Shown here: positions 36,003 through 45,467 of the stretch, piece after piece
Numbering within the stretch: position 1 is the first letter of the stretch
Layout: every line of letters begins with the position of its first letter
Assembly (NCBI RefSeq): GCF_022230925.1
Contig: NZ_JAKKFH010000062.1
Location: 248,001-312,000, forward strand
Length of the DNA: 64,000 nucleotides
From: Micromonospora alfalfae
Lineage (GTDB): Bacteria; Actinomycetota; Actinomycetes; Mycobacteriales; Micromonosporaceae
Direction: 5' to 3'
Notes under the pieces: model-generated
What the model was told of the DNA's origin: nothing
The model's database searches: none
What the model saw: only the letters and a program-made list of their open reading frames with translations
Made by a program: the position numbers and the translations under genes

Positions 36003-36632
36003 CTAGACGCCGACCCGTTGCGGCGGGACGGTGAGGCCGTAGAGCTCCATCAGTTCGGGGGTGTCGATCCGGCTGCCGTCGGCGACCGAGTCGCAGGCGA
36101 TGTCGACGATCTGGTCCTTGTGCGCCAACAGGTACGGCCGGGCGCCCACGTCGGCACTGGCCAGCGTGGCGATGCCGGGCCAGTGCCGGCGGCCGAACAA
36201 CATCGGGTAGCCGCGCAAACCGTCGTAGGTGGCGCAGACCAGCACGTCCGGGTACGGCAGCGCGGTCACCCGGCTGACCGCCGTGGCGGTAAGGCCCGGC
36301 ATGTCGACCGGGACCACCACCACCGCCTCGATCCCCTCGTCGTCCATGGCGGCCAGGCCGGCCCGGATGGACGAGCCGACTCCGGTGCCCCACGCCTTGT
36401 TGATCACAACGGTCGCCTTGCCCAGGTCGGCGGCTTCCTGGACCTGCTCGGCGGCAGCGCCCAGGACGACCACGATCTGCTCGCAACCCGCCTCGGTCAT
36501 CGTGTCGATCATCTGATTCACCAGGGGCTTGTCACCCTGGTGCAGCAGCGCCTCGGGACCACCGATCCGTCGTCCCCCGCCTGCGGCGATGATCATTCCT
36601 GCGATCCGGTTCAGCTGCGCCCCCTCCAGCAC
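36003..36632 (-). CDS. MobA-like nucleotidyltransferase (NTP_transf_3)
   Basis: 209 residues if started at GTG 36632; ATG 36593 would give 196. The N-terminal nucleotide-binding motif is IIAAGGGRRIGGPEALL, where the usual LAAGxxxRMGxxK lysine is replaced by Glu (GPEALL). Later blocks are VVVPVDMPGLTATAV (metal-binding Asp) and DGLRGYPMLFGRRHW. Relatives include molybdenum-cofactor cytidylyl/guanylyltransferases MocA and MobA. No xanthine dehydrogenase or Moco gene is near, so the substrate is open. Confidence 0.8.
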   Translation of the reverse strand: MLEGAQLNRIAGMIIAAGGGRRIGGPEALLHQGDKPLVNQMIDTMTEAGCEQIVVVLGAAAEQVQEAADLGKATVVINKAWGTGVGSSIRAGLAAMDDEGIEAVVVVPVDMPGLTATAVSRVTALPYPDVLVCATYDGLRGYPMLFGRRHWPGIATLASADVGARPYLLAHKDQIVDIACDSVADGSRIDTPELMELYGLTVPPQRVGV

Positions 36633-36786
36633 GGGACGGACCGTGTCCGATCCGTCCCCTCCTACGGACACTGCAACGAGGACGGCCAGTCGGGGGTGGC
36701 GGGGCGAAAAGGAGAAATAGCACAACCGTTATACACCGGACCGTGGCAGCGCCCCCGCACCGTCGCCGCCCCCTGCCGAGAGGCGT

Positions 36787-36848
36787 TGATCAAGTGATGA
36801 AAAGTAGGTCAGGAGAGCTCCTGGAACCTACTTTTCATCACTTGATCA
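36787..36848. repeat. 62-nt AT-rich long palindrome
   Basis: Perfect 23-bp arms (36787-36809 and 36826-36848) contain AAGTGATGAAAAGTAGGT and its complement, far lower in GC than the surroundings. The loop itself can pair through CAGGAG and CTCCTG. It starts 16 bp beyond the stop of the minus-strand DNA polymerase gene, so it may end that transcript, but its size and composition resemble a dispersed palindromic element. Confidence 0.9.
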
Positions 36849-36863
36849 TGGCAAGAGCAGGGG

Positions 36864-38543
36864 TCAGGCGGCGTCGGCGTAACAGTCGACGATGGACAGA
36901 TCTAGCGGAAACCGGACCGGCGTCGCACCGAAGAGCAACGCGGAGGCGCGCTCCCCGGACCGGTTGACAGCCTCGGCGACCGCGTCGGCCTGATCCGCCG
37001 GCGCGTGCACGACCACCTCGTCGTGCTGGAAGAAGACCAGCTCGGCGTCGGTGCCGGACAGCTCCGTCCGCAACGTGGCCAGCAACGTGGAGGCCCACTC
37101 CGCCGCCGTGGCCTGGATGACGAAGTTACGGGTGAAGCGCCCCCGGGACCGGGCGGCCCGCGCCCGCGGACTGTGCGGATCACCCGCCCCCTCCGGATCG
37201 GCGGGCTCGTCGTCGAGATCACCGAACCCGGCCGAGCCGGGCGGACACGTCCGCCCCAGCCACGACCGCACCAGCCCACCCGTCTCACCGGTACGCGCCG
37301 CCGCCTCGACGTAACCGAACGCCGTCGGGTAGCTGCGCTTCAGCACCGCCAACGCGGGCACCGCAGCCCCGCCGGTCTGCCCGTACATCGCGCCGAGCAG
37401 GGCCACCTTGGCCTTGGCCCGGTCACCGCCGAACGAGTCCCGGGCCAGGGCCGCGTAGAGGTCGCCGGCACCGCCCGCCGCCGCCAACCGCGCGTCGCCG
37501 GAGACCGCGGCCAGCACCCGTGGTTCCAACTGCCCGGCGTCGGCGACCACCAACCGCCAGCCCGGATCGGCCACCACCGCCCGCCGGATCACCTTGGGGA
37601 TCTGCAACGCTCCACCACCCCGGGTGGCCCACCGGCCCGAGACGACACCAGCCGGCACGTACTCCGGTTGGAACCGGCCGCCCCGCGCCCACTGATCGAG
37701 CCAGGACCAGCCGTGCGCCGTCCAGATCCGGTAGAGCTCCTTGTATTCCAGCACCAGCGGCACCGCCGGATGGTCCACCCCGCGCAGCACCCACGCCCGG
37801 GTGTTTGGCAGCTCCACCCCGACCCGGGCGAACGCCTTCAGCAGCTCCGCCGGGGAGTCGGTGTGCAGGCCGCGTACGCCGAGCGCGTCGGCGATCCGGC
37901 CGGCCAACTCGGCGAGTCGGCGTGGCGGACCACCGACCGGGGACGCCTCGCCGAGCAGCTCGTGCAGGATCTCGTTGTGCACGTCGGCACGCCAGGGCAG
38001 CCCGACGACGCCCATCTCCGCCGCGATCAGCGCGCCGGCCGACTCCGCGGCCACCAGCAACCGGAACCGGCCGGGGTGCTCGGTCGCGGCGACGCGGGTG
38101 AGCTGGTCGGCGTACACCTGGGTCAGTGCCTCGATGCCCGGGCCCGACGGACCGGGCACCGTGTCGAAGAGCGCGCCCTGCCCGTGCCCGGGCGGTGCGG
38201 CGGCGCGCGCCGGCGGGTCGGGCGGCACCGCCGCGCCGGTCAGCCGGGCCCAGGCGGCGGCCAGCGAGCGGGGCTCACCCCAGCGGCCCACGTGCCCGAG
38301 CAGCAACGCCTCGGTCAACTCCACGTCGTGACACCGATCGACCCGGACGCCGGCGCGCAGCAGCGCCGGGTAGAGCGCCGTGGCGGTCGCCCAGACCCAG
38401 CGCGGGTGCTCGGCGGCCTCGCGGGCGGCGACCGCGGCGACGAGATCGGTGACCACCTCGGGCGGGCCGGTCGGCCGGCCGGTGGCGTCCAGCGGGCACA
38501 GCACTCCCCCACCCCGCTCGTCGGACACCACCGCCACCAGCAC
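36864..38543 (-). CDS. small family-A DNA polymerase with 3'-5' exonuclease-like N-terminus
   Basis: 559 residues from GTG 38543, about 60% of Pol I length. It lacks a 5'-3' exonuclease domain. The N-terminal ~200 residues resemble a degenerate exonuclease fold. The polymerase palm has motif A as VVADAGQLEPRVLA with D335, where the usual DYSQIELR is altered to DAGQLEPR. Motif B is RAKAKVALLGAMYGQTGG, and motif C is FFQHDEVVVH with D508. Both metal-binding Asp are kept, so activity is plausible. Actinobacteria carry such short Pol I-like paralogues alongside polA, with proposed roles in repair. The stop faces the AT-rich palindrome. Confidence 0.85.
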   Translation of the reverse strand: MLVAVVSDERGGGVLCPLDATGRPTGPPEVVTDLVAAVAAREAAEHPRWVWATATALYPALLRAGVRVDRCHDVELTEALLLGHVGRWGEPRSLAAAWARLTGAAVPPDPPARAAAPPGHGQGALFDTVPGPSGPGIEALTQVYADQLTRVAATEHPGRFRLLVAAESAGALIAAEMGVVGLPWRADVHNEILHELLGEASPVGGPPRRLAELAGRIADALGVRGLHTDSPAELLKAFARVGVELPNTRAWVLRGVDHPAVPLVLEYKELYRIWTAHGWSWLDQWARGGRFQPEYVPAGVVSGRWATRGGGALQIPKVIRRAVVADPGWRLVVADAGQLEPRVLAAVSGDARLAAAGGAGDLYAALARDSFGGDRAKAKVALLGAMYGQTGGAAVPALAVLKRSYPTAFGYVEAAARTGETGGLVRSWLGRTCPPGSAGFGDLDDEPADPEGAGDPHSPRARAARSRGRFTRNFVIQATAAEWASTLLATLRTELSGTDAELVFFQHDEVVVHAPADQADAVAEAVNRSGERASALLFGATPVRFPLDLSIVDCYADAA

Positions 38544-38639
38544 GAACGTGATTCTGCCTCCCCCGTCCGACAGAAACGGAGGCGCACCTCACCAAGATCG
38601 GGTCGGTGGGGTGTCACTGCCGGTCGGTAGCGTGATCGG

Positions 38640-40400
38640 GTGCCTCCGCAGATCCCGCATCCCGATCCTGGCACCCCCGACGCCCGCGGTCCGATGCGCT
38701 ACCTGTGGTGGCTCGTCCGCCGCCAACCCTGGCGGGTGCTGCGCGGCAGCCTGATCGGCACGGCCTGGATGATCGGGCTCTCGGCCCGGCCCTACCTGAT
38801 CGCCCGCGCCGTCGACGACGGGCTGCGCGAACGCGACACCCGGGCCCTGGCGCTCTGGGTCACGGCGATCGTCGTCGCTGGCGTGGCCCTGTCGTACCTG
38901 GGCATCATGCGGCACCGCACGATGACCTTCATCCGGGAGGACGCCAAGGCCCGCTCGGCGGAGGTCCTGCTGCGCCACCTGTCCCGCATCGGCGCGGTGC
39001 TGCCCCGCCGGGTCGGGGCGGGTGAGGTGTCCACCATCGGCGGCTCCGACATCGACTGGACGGCGCAGGTGCTGACGCTGACCGGGCCGGGCGTCGGCGC
39101 TGTCGTCGCGTACGGGGTGATAGCGGTGGTGCTCTGGTCGATCTCCCCGATGCTCGCGCTCTGCGTGCTGGTGGGGGTGCCGGTCGTCGGTCTGATCGTG
39201 GGGCCGCTGCTGCGCCGCCTGGAGCAGGTCGAGTCGGTCTACCGCCGGCAACAGGGCGCGCTCACCGCCCGATCCGGTGACATCGTGGCCGGGCTGCGGG
39301 TGCTCGCCGGGGTGGGCGGCCGGGACCTGTTCGCCCGACGGTACGCGGCCCGGTCCCAGGAGCTACGCGCCGAGGGCTACCGGGTCGGCGCTGTCAACAG
39401 CTGGATCGACGCGGCGACGGTCGCCATCCCCGGGTTGTTCCTGGCGGCGGTGGTGTGGCTGACGGCCCGGATGGCGGTGACCGGTGACGTCACGATCGGC
39501 GAGTTGGTCGCCGTCTACGGCTACGTGGCGACCCTGATCGTGCCGGTCTGGTTTCTGCTGGAGGGCAGTTACCAGCTCATCCGCGGTCGGGTCGCCGCCC
39601 GACGAATCGCCGACCTGCTCAACGTGACGCCGGACGACGTCGGTGGTCCGGGCCGCCGGTGGCCGGGCGCCGTGCCCGAGGCACGCCGGCCCGACGACCG
39701 GGCCGGGCCGGACCGCCCGGCCGACCTGCACGACCCGGTTACCGGCCTGACCGTGCGCGCCGGCCAACTGACCGGGGTGGCGGCAGATGATCCGGCGGCG
39801 GCCGTCGCACTGGCCGACCGGCTCGGCCGGTACGTCGCCAGTGACGTCACCTGGGGGGCCGTGCCGCTGCGCGAGGTCGCCCTGGACGAGGTCCGCGCGC
39901 GGATCCTCGTCGCCGACCACGACTCCTACCTCTTCGCCGGCACGCTGCGCGACATCCTGTGCGCCGGGGCCGACGGCGACGACGAACGGATCGGCGCGGC
40001 AGTGCGGACCGCCTCGGCGCAGGACGTCGTCGACGCCCTGCCCGCCGGGCTGGACACTCCGATCGACGCCCGAGCCCGGACGCTCTCCGGCGGTCAACGT
40101 CAACGGGTGCGCCTGGCCCGGGCGTTGAGCATCGAACCGGAGGTGCTGATCCTCGTCGACCCGACGTCGGCGGTGGACGCGCACACCGAGGCGCGGATCG
40201 CCGAGCGGCTGCAGGTTGCGCGGGCCGGGCAGACCACAGTGGTGATCGCCACGTCGCCGCTGCTGCTCGGCCGGGCCGACCTGGTCGCGCTGCTGAGCGC
40301 CGGCCGGATCACCGCCACCGGCAGCCACGCCGACCTGCTCGACGACGACCCGGCCTACCGGCACCTGGTGGCCCGCGGCAGCGAGGAGGCGTACCGGTGA
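38640..40400 (+). CDS. ABC exporter half-transporter with degenerate ATP site
   Basis: 586 residues from GTG 38640. Six-helix exporter domain (~35-320) then a nucleotide-binding domain. Signature LSGGQ is intact at 482-486. Walker A is lost: GVAADDPAAA at 379-388 occupies the GxxGxGKS/T position and there is no lysine. The Q-loop reads LVADHDS, Walker B is LILVDPTSAVD with P508 in place of the catalytic Glu, and the H-loop His is Ser (IATSPLLL). The protein cannot form a normal ATP site by itself. It overlaps its partner gene by four bases and should work only as a heterodimer. Confidence 0.92.
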   Translation: MPPQIPHPDPGTPDARGPMRYLWWLVRRQPWRVLRGSLIGTAWMIGLSARPYLIARAVDDGLRERDTRALALWVTAIVVAGVALSYLGIMRHRTMTFIREDAKARSAEVLLRHLSRIGAVLPRRVGAGEVSTIGGSDIDWTAQVLTLTGPGVGAVVAYGVIAVVLWSISPMLALCVLVGVPVVGLIVGPLLRRLEQVESVYRRQQGALTARSGDIVAGLRVLAGVGGRDLFARRYAARSQELRAEGYRVGAVNSWIDAATVAIPGLFLAAVVWLTARMAVTGDVTIGELVAVYGYVATLIVPVWFLLEGSYQLIRGRVAARRIADLLNVTPDDVGGPGRRWPGAVPEARRPDDRAGPDRPADLHDPVTGLTVRAGQLTGVAADDPAAAVALADRLGRYVASDVTWGAVPLREVALDEVRARILVADHDSYLFAGTLRDILCAGADGDDERIGAAVRTASAQDVVDALPAGLDTPIDARARTLSGGQRQRVRLARALSIEPEVLILVDPTSAVDAHTEARIAERLQVARAGQTTVVIATSPLLLGRADLVALLSAGRITATGSHADLLDDDPAYRHLVARGSEEAYR

Positions 40401-42142
40401 GCCGGCTGCCCGTCGCCGACCGCGGCACCGTACGCCGGGCCCTGCGGGACATGATCAGCCGGCACCGGCGCGCCGTCTGGGTCGTGCTGGCGCTGCACAG
40501 CGCCGCCGCGGTCGCCGGGCTCGCCCCGCCGTGGCTGCTGGGCACCATCGTCGACCGGGTCACCGCGGGCGCGGACGTCGCCACCGTGGACCGACTGGCA
40601 CTGGCCATCGCCGGGTGCGTCCTGGTCAGCGCCCTGCTCTCCCGGTACGCCCAGTACGCCGGCCACCGCTTCGGCGAACGGGCCGTCGCCGAGCTGCGCG
40701 AGGAGTTCGTCTCCCGGACTCTCGGGCTACCCGTCTCGGTCGTCGAGCGTGCCGGCTCCGGGGACCTGGCCACCCGCAGCTCGGTCGACGTGTCGACGGT
40801 CGGCACCACGGTCCGGGACGTGGTGCCCACCATCGTCATCGCCACGGTGCAGTTGACGTTGCTGTTCGGGGCCATCTTCCTGCTGCACCCGCTGCTCGGG
40901 TTGGCCGCGCTGGCCGGGCTCCCGTCAATCGTGGGGGTGACCCGCTGGTACCTGCGCCGGGCCAGCTCCGCGTACCTCACCGAGGGCGCGGCGGCGGCCG
41001 AGCTGACCGAGACGCTGACCACCACCGCCGAGGGCGCGCGCACCGTGGAGGCGCTGCGGCTGGCCGACGACCGGATCCGGCACGGCACCACCCGCGTCAC
41101 AGCGGTGTGGCAGGCCCGTCGGGCGACCCTCGCGCTGCGTACCGTGTTCTTCTCGGTCGTCGAGGCCAGCTATCCGCTGCCGGTCGCCATGGTCCTGCTC
41201 GTCGGGGGCTACCTGCTCTCCCGGGACATGGTGTCGCTGGGCGCGGTGGTCGCCGGCGCGCTCTACCTGCAACAGGCGATCGACCCGTTGGACCGGCTGT
41301 TGCAGTGGACCGAACAGGCGCAACGCGGGTTCGCGTCGTACGCGCGGCTGCTCGGCGTGGGTCTGGTCCCGCCCGAAGCAGCCGGCACGACCGCCTCGTC
41401 ACGGGGCGAGCGGCTCGTCGTTCGAGGCGCCCGGTTCTCCTACTCCGACGGGACGGACGTGCTGCACGGCATCGACCTGGAGGTGCAGCCCGGTGAGCGG
41501 CTGGCCGTCGTCGGCCCGTCCGGCGCTGGCAAGTCCACACTGGCCCGTCTGCTGGCCGGGATCGACGCGCCGCGTCAGGGCCTCGTCAGCATCGGCGGCT
41601 GCCCGGTCACCGACCTCGACCCGGCCGAGCGTCGCCGCCGGATCGCCCTGGTCACCCAGGAGCACCACGTCTTCATCGGCTCGGTACGCGACAACCTCTC
41701 CTTCGCCGCGCCCGACGCCTCCGACGAGCAGATGCGCGCCGCGCTGCTCACAGTGGGCGCCGACTGGTTTGCCGGGCTACCCGACGACCTGGACACCCAG
41801 CTCGGCGACGGGGCCCGTCAACTCGGTGCGGCCGAGGCCCAACAGCTCGCGCTGGCCCGGTTGGTGCTCGCCGACCCGCACACGCTGATCCTGGACGAGG
41901 CGACCGCCGCGCTCGATCCGTCCACCGCCCGCCGCACCGAACGCGCGCTGGCCGCCGTGCTGGTCGGGCGGACCGTCATCGCGATCGCGCACCGGCTCAA
42001 CACCGCGCACGACGCCGACCGGGTGGCCGTGCTCGCCGACGGTCGGATCACCGAGATCGGCAGCCACGACGAGCTGGTCGCGGCCGGCGGAGCGTACGCG
42101 GCCCTGTGGCGCTCCTGGCACACCCGCGTCGACGAGCGCTGA
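40397..42142 (+). CDS. ABC exporter half-transporter, catalytic partner with degenerate signature
   Basis: 581 residues from GTG 40397. Walker A GPSGAGKST at 373-381 (K379), Walker B LILDEATAALD with E501, and H-loop H532 (AIAHRL) are intact, but the LSGGQ signature is LGAAE at 476-480. With the upstream half-transporter it makes one complete composite site (this Walker A plus the partner LSGGQ) and one dead site. Family is multidrug/lipid-type exporters of the heterodimeric class; cargo is unknown. The stop is six bases from the convergent end of ngcG with no hairpin between. Confidence 0.92.
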   Translation: MSRLPVADRGTVRRALRDMISRHRRAVWVVLALHSAAAVAGLAPPWLLGTIVDRVTAGADVATVDRLALAIAGCVLVSALLSRYAQYAGHRFGERAVAELREEFVSRTLGLPVSVVERAGSGDLATRSSVDVSTVGTTVRDVVPTIVIATVQLTLLFGAIFLLHPLLGLAALAGLPSIVGVTRWYLRRASSAYLTEGAAAAELTETLTTTAEGARTVEALRLADDRIRHGTTRVTAVWQARRATLALRTVFFSVVEASYPLPVAMVLLVGGYLLSRDMVSLGAVVAGALYLQQAIDPLDRLLQWTEQAQRGFASYARLLGVGLVPPEAAGTTASSRGERLVVRGARFSYSDGTDVLHGIDLEVQPGERLAVVGPSGAGKSTLARLLAGIDAPRQGLVSIGGCPVTDLDPAERRRRIALVTQEHHVFIGSVRDNLSFAAPDASDEQMRAALLTVGADWFAGLPDDLDTQLGDGARQLGAAEAQQLALARLVLADPHTLILDEATAALDPSTARRTERALAAVLVGRTVIAIAHRLNTAHDADRVAVLADGRITEIGSHDELVAAGGAYAALWRSWHTRVDER

Positions 42143-42148
42143 GGCGTC

Positions 42149-43078
42149 CTACTTCACCGCGCCGGAGGTGAGGCCGGCCTGGATCTGACGCTGGAACACC
42201 GCATACACGATGATCATCGGGAGGATGGCGATGGTCAGCGCGGCGAACAACCCGGACCAGTCCGCCTCGTAACCGGCGTTGACCGAGATGTCGGCGATGC
42301 CCTGGGTGAGCACCCACTTGTCCTTGGCGTTGGAGAGCAACACCAACGGGAGCTGGTACTGCGCCCACTGACCGATGATGTTGAAGATCGCGACGCTGAT
42401 CAGACCCGGCTTCGCCATCGGCATCATCACCTGGAAGAACAGTCGGCTGTGCCCGCAGCCGTCGATCATCCCCGCCTCGGCCACCGACGACGGCAGCGTC
42501 TTGAAGAACGCGGCCAGGAAGAACACTGTGAACGGCAACGAGTACGCGGTGTAGACCAGCACCACGCCGGTGTGGGTGTCCAACAGACCGAGGTTCTTCA
42601 CCACGAAGAAGAGCGGCACCAGCGCCAGGAAGACCGGGAAGGCCAACCCCGAGACGAACAGGAAGTAGACCGCCCGGTTCCCCCAGAACTTGTAGCGGGC
42701 CAGCACGTACGCGGCCATCGAACCGAGCAGCATGGTGAGGAACGTGCTGCACGACACCACGATCACGCTGTTGAGGAAGTACCGCCCGACGTGCGCCTTG
42801 GTCCAGGCCCGCCCGAAGTTCTCCCAGCGCAGCTCGGCCGGCAGCGTCCACGGGCTGCTGAAGATCTCGCTGGTGTTCTTGAACGCGGCGAGGAAGGTCC
42901 AGAGGATCGGCACGATCACGATCACCGCCCACACGGCGAGCGCGACGTGCCCCAGGCTGGCGAAGAACCGTACCTCCGAGCGGGGGCCCTTCGGCCCCGA
43001 CCCGGTGGGGGCGGACGGGTCACCGGTCTTCGGCGGCAGCGCCGCCGGCGTCGGCGGCAGCGTCGACTGCGGATTCAT
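42149..43078 (-). CDS. ngcG: NgcG-like amino-sugar ABC permease (locus 1)
   Basis: 309 residues from ATG 43078, after a P-rich cytoplasmic tail. Six helices of MalG type; the EAA loop is VAEAGMIDGCGHSRLFFQVM. It ends QIQAGLTSGAVK, typical of the NgcG branch. Its start overlaps the stop of ngcF by one base (ATGA). Last gene of a five-gene operon that begins with an RpiR regulator. Confidence 0.88.
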   Translation of the reverse strand: MNPQSTLPPTPAALPPKTGDPSAPTGSGPKGPRSEVRFFASLGHVALAVWAVIVIVPILWTFLAAFKNTSEIFSSPWTLPAELRWENFGRAWTKAHVGRYFLNSVIVVSCSTFLTMLLGSMAAYVLARYKFWGNRAVYFLFVSGLAFPVFLALVPLFFVVKNLGLLDTHTGVVLVYTAYSLPFTVFFLAAFFKTLPSSVAEAGMIDGCGHSRLFFQVMMPMAKPGLISVAIFNIIGQWAQYQLPLVLLSNAKDKWVLTQGIADISVNAGYEADWSGLFAALTIAILPMIIVYAVFQRQIQAGLTSGAVK

Positions 43079-43986
43079 CAGTACTCCACGCTTTCCCGCT
43101 TGGTGAGCCGCAGCGTCAGCGCCGCGAACGTGAGGGTGAGGAAGAACAGCGCCACGCCCATCGCCGAGGCGTAGCCGTACTTCGAGTAGACGAACGCGTT
43201 GCGGTAGATCTCCATGGCGAGAACCGTGGTGGCGCCGTCCGGGCCGCCACCGTCCACCGAGAGCACCGCGACGATGGCGAACGCGTCGAACGCCGCGATC
43301 CCGAGGTACACCCAGGCCACCTGGAGGGTGTCCCACAGCAGCGGCAGGGTGACCCGGAAGAACAGGGTCACCTTCGTCGCCCCGTCCATCTCGGCGGCCT
43401 CGTAGATCTCACCGGGGATGGAGGCCATCCCGGCCGAGAAGAGCACCACGTAGAAGCCGACCGCCTGCCACACCAGCACCGCGATGATCGACCAGAGGGC
43501 CAGGTTCGGCTTGATGAGGAAGAGGACCGGCTCGATGCCGAACTTCATCAACACGCCGTTGATCAGGCCGGACTCGTTCGGCCGGTACACCATCTGGAAC
43601 AACACAGCGATGATGGCCACCGCCAGGACCTGGGGGAAGAAGAACACCACCCGGTAGAACTTCGCCCCCCAGACCCCCTGGCGTTGCCCGCCGCTGCTCT
43701 TGCCGCCCACGTTGAGCAGGAAGGCGAAGAACAGGGCGATGGCAATGGTGATCAGCGGCAGGGCAAGCAGCAGTACGCCGTGGTGCTGGACCGCTTTCCA
43801 GAAGGCCCCGTCGTCGAGCAACCTCCGGTAGTTGTCGAAGCCCACCCACTGCGGGGCCGACAGCCCCCGCCAGTTGGTCATCGAGATCTGGAACGCCTGC
43901 GCGTACGGCCAGATCACGAATGTCACGTACAGCGCGACCGGGGCGAACAGGAACCCGATCACGAATGGATACTTGCCGTGCCGCAT
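43078..43986 (-). CDS. ngcF: NgcF-like amino-sugar ABC permease (locus 1)
   Basis: 302 residues from ATG 43986. MalF-type permease beginning MRHGKYPFVIGFLFAPVALY; EAA loop YEAAEMDGATKVTLFFRVTL. It lies 18 bp after ngcE and overlaps ngcG. No ATPase gene is present in the locus. Confidence 0.88.
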   Translation of the reverse strand: MRHGKYPFVIGFLFAPVALYVTFVIWPYAQAFQISMTNWRGLSAPQWVGFDNYRRLLDDGAFWKAVQHHGVLLLALPLITIAIALFFAFLLNVGGKSSGGQRQGVWGAKFYRVVFFFPQVLAVAIIAVLFQMVYRPNESGLINGVLMKFGIEPVLFLIKPNLALWSIIAVLVWQAVGFYVVLFSAGMASIPGEIYEAAEMDGATKVTLFFRVTLPLLWDTLQVAWVYLGIAAFDAFAIVAVLSVDGGGPDGATTVLAMEIYRNAFVYSKYGYASAMGVALFFLTLTFAALTLRLTKRESVEY

Positions 43987-44004
43987 GACCCTAGCTCCGA
44001 TCGA

Positions 44005-45441
44005 TCAGCGCTTGAACTTGGTGACGGAGCTGTCCTTCTTGATGGCGTCGGCGCGCTTCTGGATCCGCTCCACGAAGGCGTCGGCGTTGATCCGGCCGAA
44101 CATCAGCTCGTTGGTGGCGGTACGCGCCTCCGTGTCGAGCTCCTTGTACCAACCGTCGAAGTACAGGTTGAACACGTCCTGACCGGCCGCCTTGAGCGCG
44201 GCCTGGGAGCTGGCCACACCGGGCGGGAAGGCGAAGCCCTCCGAGCCGGCGGTGACCACGGTCGGGGCCTTGACCACCTCGGTGAAGCCCTTCGCCCCCT
44301 CCTTCGACAGCATCTGGCGCATGTACTCCAGCCCGCCCTTGGGGTTCTTGCTCTTCGCCGAGACAAAGTAGCCCTCACCGGCGGTGGCGCGCAGCGCGGT
44401 GGCCGGCAGCTTGTCCGAGGCGGACAGGCTCGGCACCGGCATGAGCTGGTAGTCGAAGCCGGCCGGCGTGTCCTTCTTCTGCTCGCCCTCCAGCCAGTCA
44501 CCGCTGGGGTACATGGCCACCTTGTACTGGTTCTGCCGCAGCTGCACGTCGGTGTGCTTTAGCCCCTCGAAGCTCTTGTCGCTGAACTTCGCGCCGACCT
44601 CGGCCCACGCCGCGGCAGCCTGCTTGACGGCGTCCTGCTTCCAGGCACCGTCCTCCAGGTTGTCGATGTTCTTCAGCACGTCGGTGCCACCGATCTTGGC
44701 GGCGTGGGTGAGGATCACGTTCCACTGGTAGTACGCAGCGTTCGCCCCGGCGTAGCCGTACGGGGTGATGCCCTTGGCCTTGATGTTCGTGAGCAGGGCC
44801 ATGAACTCGTTCCAGTCCTTCGCCGGCGCCCAGCCGTTGTCCTTGAACAGCTTGCCCGAGTACCAGATGCCGAAGACGGTGGAGACGTAGTACAGGACGA
44901 ACGGCTTGCCGTTGAACGAACCGGCCTCGATGGTGCCCGGCACCACCGTGTCGCGGACCTTCTTGCTCGGATCGTCGACAGACGGTGCGTCCCACAGCTC
45001 GGTGAGGTCCTGGAGCTGACCGTCGGCCACGAGCGCCCCGAAGTCCATCAGCTTCTCGCCCGAGTTGTTCACGAACTCCGGCGGGTTACCGGAGGCGAAC
45101 CGCGGCTGGAGCACAGTGGAGACGGCCTGGGTGGCCTGGTGCTTGACCTCGGCCTTGGGGAACGCCTTCTTGTACAGCGGCTCGTGCACGTCGGTGGCGT
45201 ACTTCTCGCCGTAGCCACCGTTGAAGATGACCACCTCGATCGCGGCGTCCTCCTTGACGCCCAGCGGGTTCTTCTCGCTCTTGGTGCCACCGGCGACCTG
45301 CTCGTTGTCACCGTCGCTGCCGCTGGTGGCGCAGGCGCCGAGCAGGCCGATGGCCGGAGTGGCGAGCATGCCCACGGCGGCGGCGCGACGCAGCACCGTG
45401 CGACGGTCGAGTGCGGCCGGGTGTTCGGGGGTAATCGACAT
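44005..45441 (-). CDS. ngcE: NgcE-like N-acetylglucosamine/diacetylchitobiose-binding lipoprotein (locus 1)
   Basis: 478 residues from ATG 45441, preceded by AAGGAGA. The frame is open to 45471 but those codons lack a ribosome site. A twin-arginine signal (RRTVLRRAAAVGM) ends with lipobox LLGAC, C37, so export as a folded Tat lipoprotein is likely. Conserved NgcE blocks are NGGYGEKYATDVHEPLYKK, QPRFASGNPPEFVNNSG and GDWLEGEQKKDTPAGF. Streptomyces NgcE binds GlcNAc and chitobiose. A paralogue lies at 51352-52767. Confidence 0.9.
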   Translation of the reverse strand: MSITPEHPAALDRRTVLRRAAAVGMLATPAIGLLGACATSGSDGDNEQVAGGTKSEKNPLGVKEDAAIEVVIFNGGYGEKYATDVHEPLYKKAFPKAEVKHQATQAVSTVLQPRFASGNPPEFVNNSGEKLMDFGALVADGQLQDLTELWDAPSVDDPSKKVRDTVVPGTIEAGSFNGKPFVLYYVSTVFGIWYSGKLFKDNGWAPAKDWNEFMALLTNIKAKGITPYGYAGANAAYYQWNVILTHAAKIGGTDVLKNIDNLEDGAWKQDAVKQAAAAWAEVGAKFSDKSFEGLKHTDVQLRQNQYKVAMYPSGDWLEGEQKKDTPAGFDYQLMPVPSLSASDKLPATALRATAGEGYFVSAKSKNPKGGLEYMRQMLSKEGAKGFTEVVKAPTVVTAGSEGFAFPPGVASSQAALKAAGQDVFNLYFDGWYKELDTEARTATNELMFGRINADAFVERIQKRADAIKKDSSVTKFKR

Positions 45442-45467
45442 CGTCGTCTCTCCTTGTGAAATTCGGG

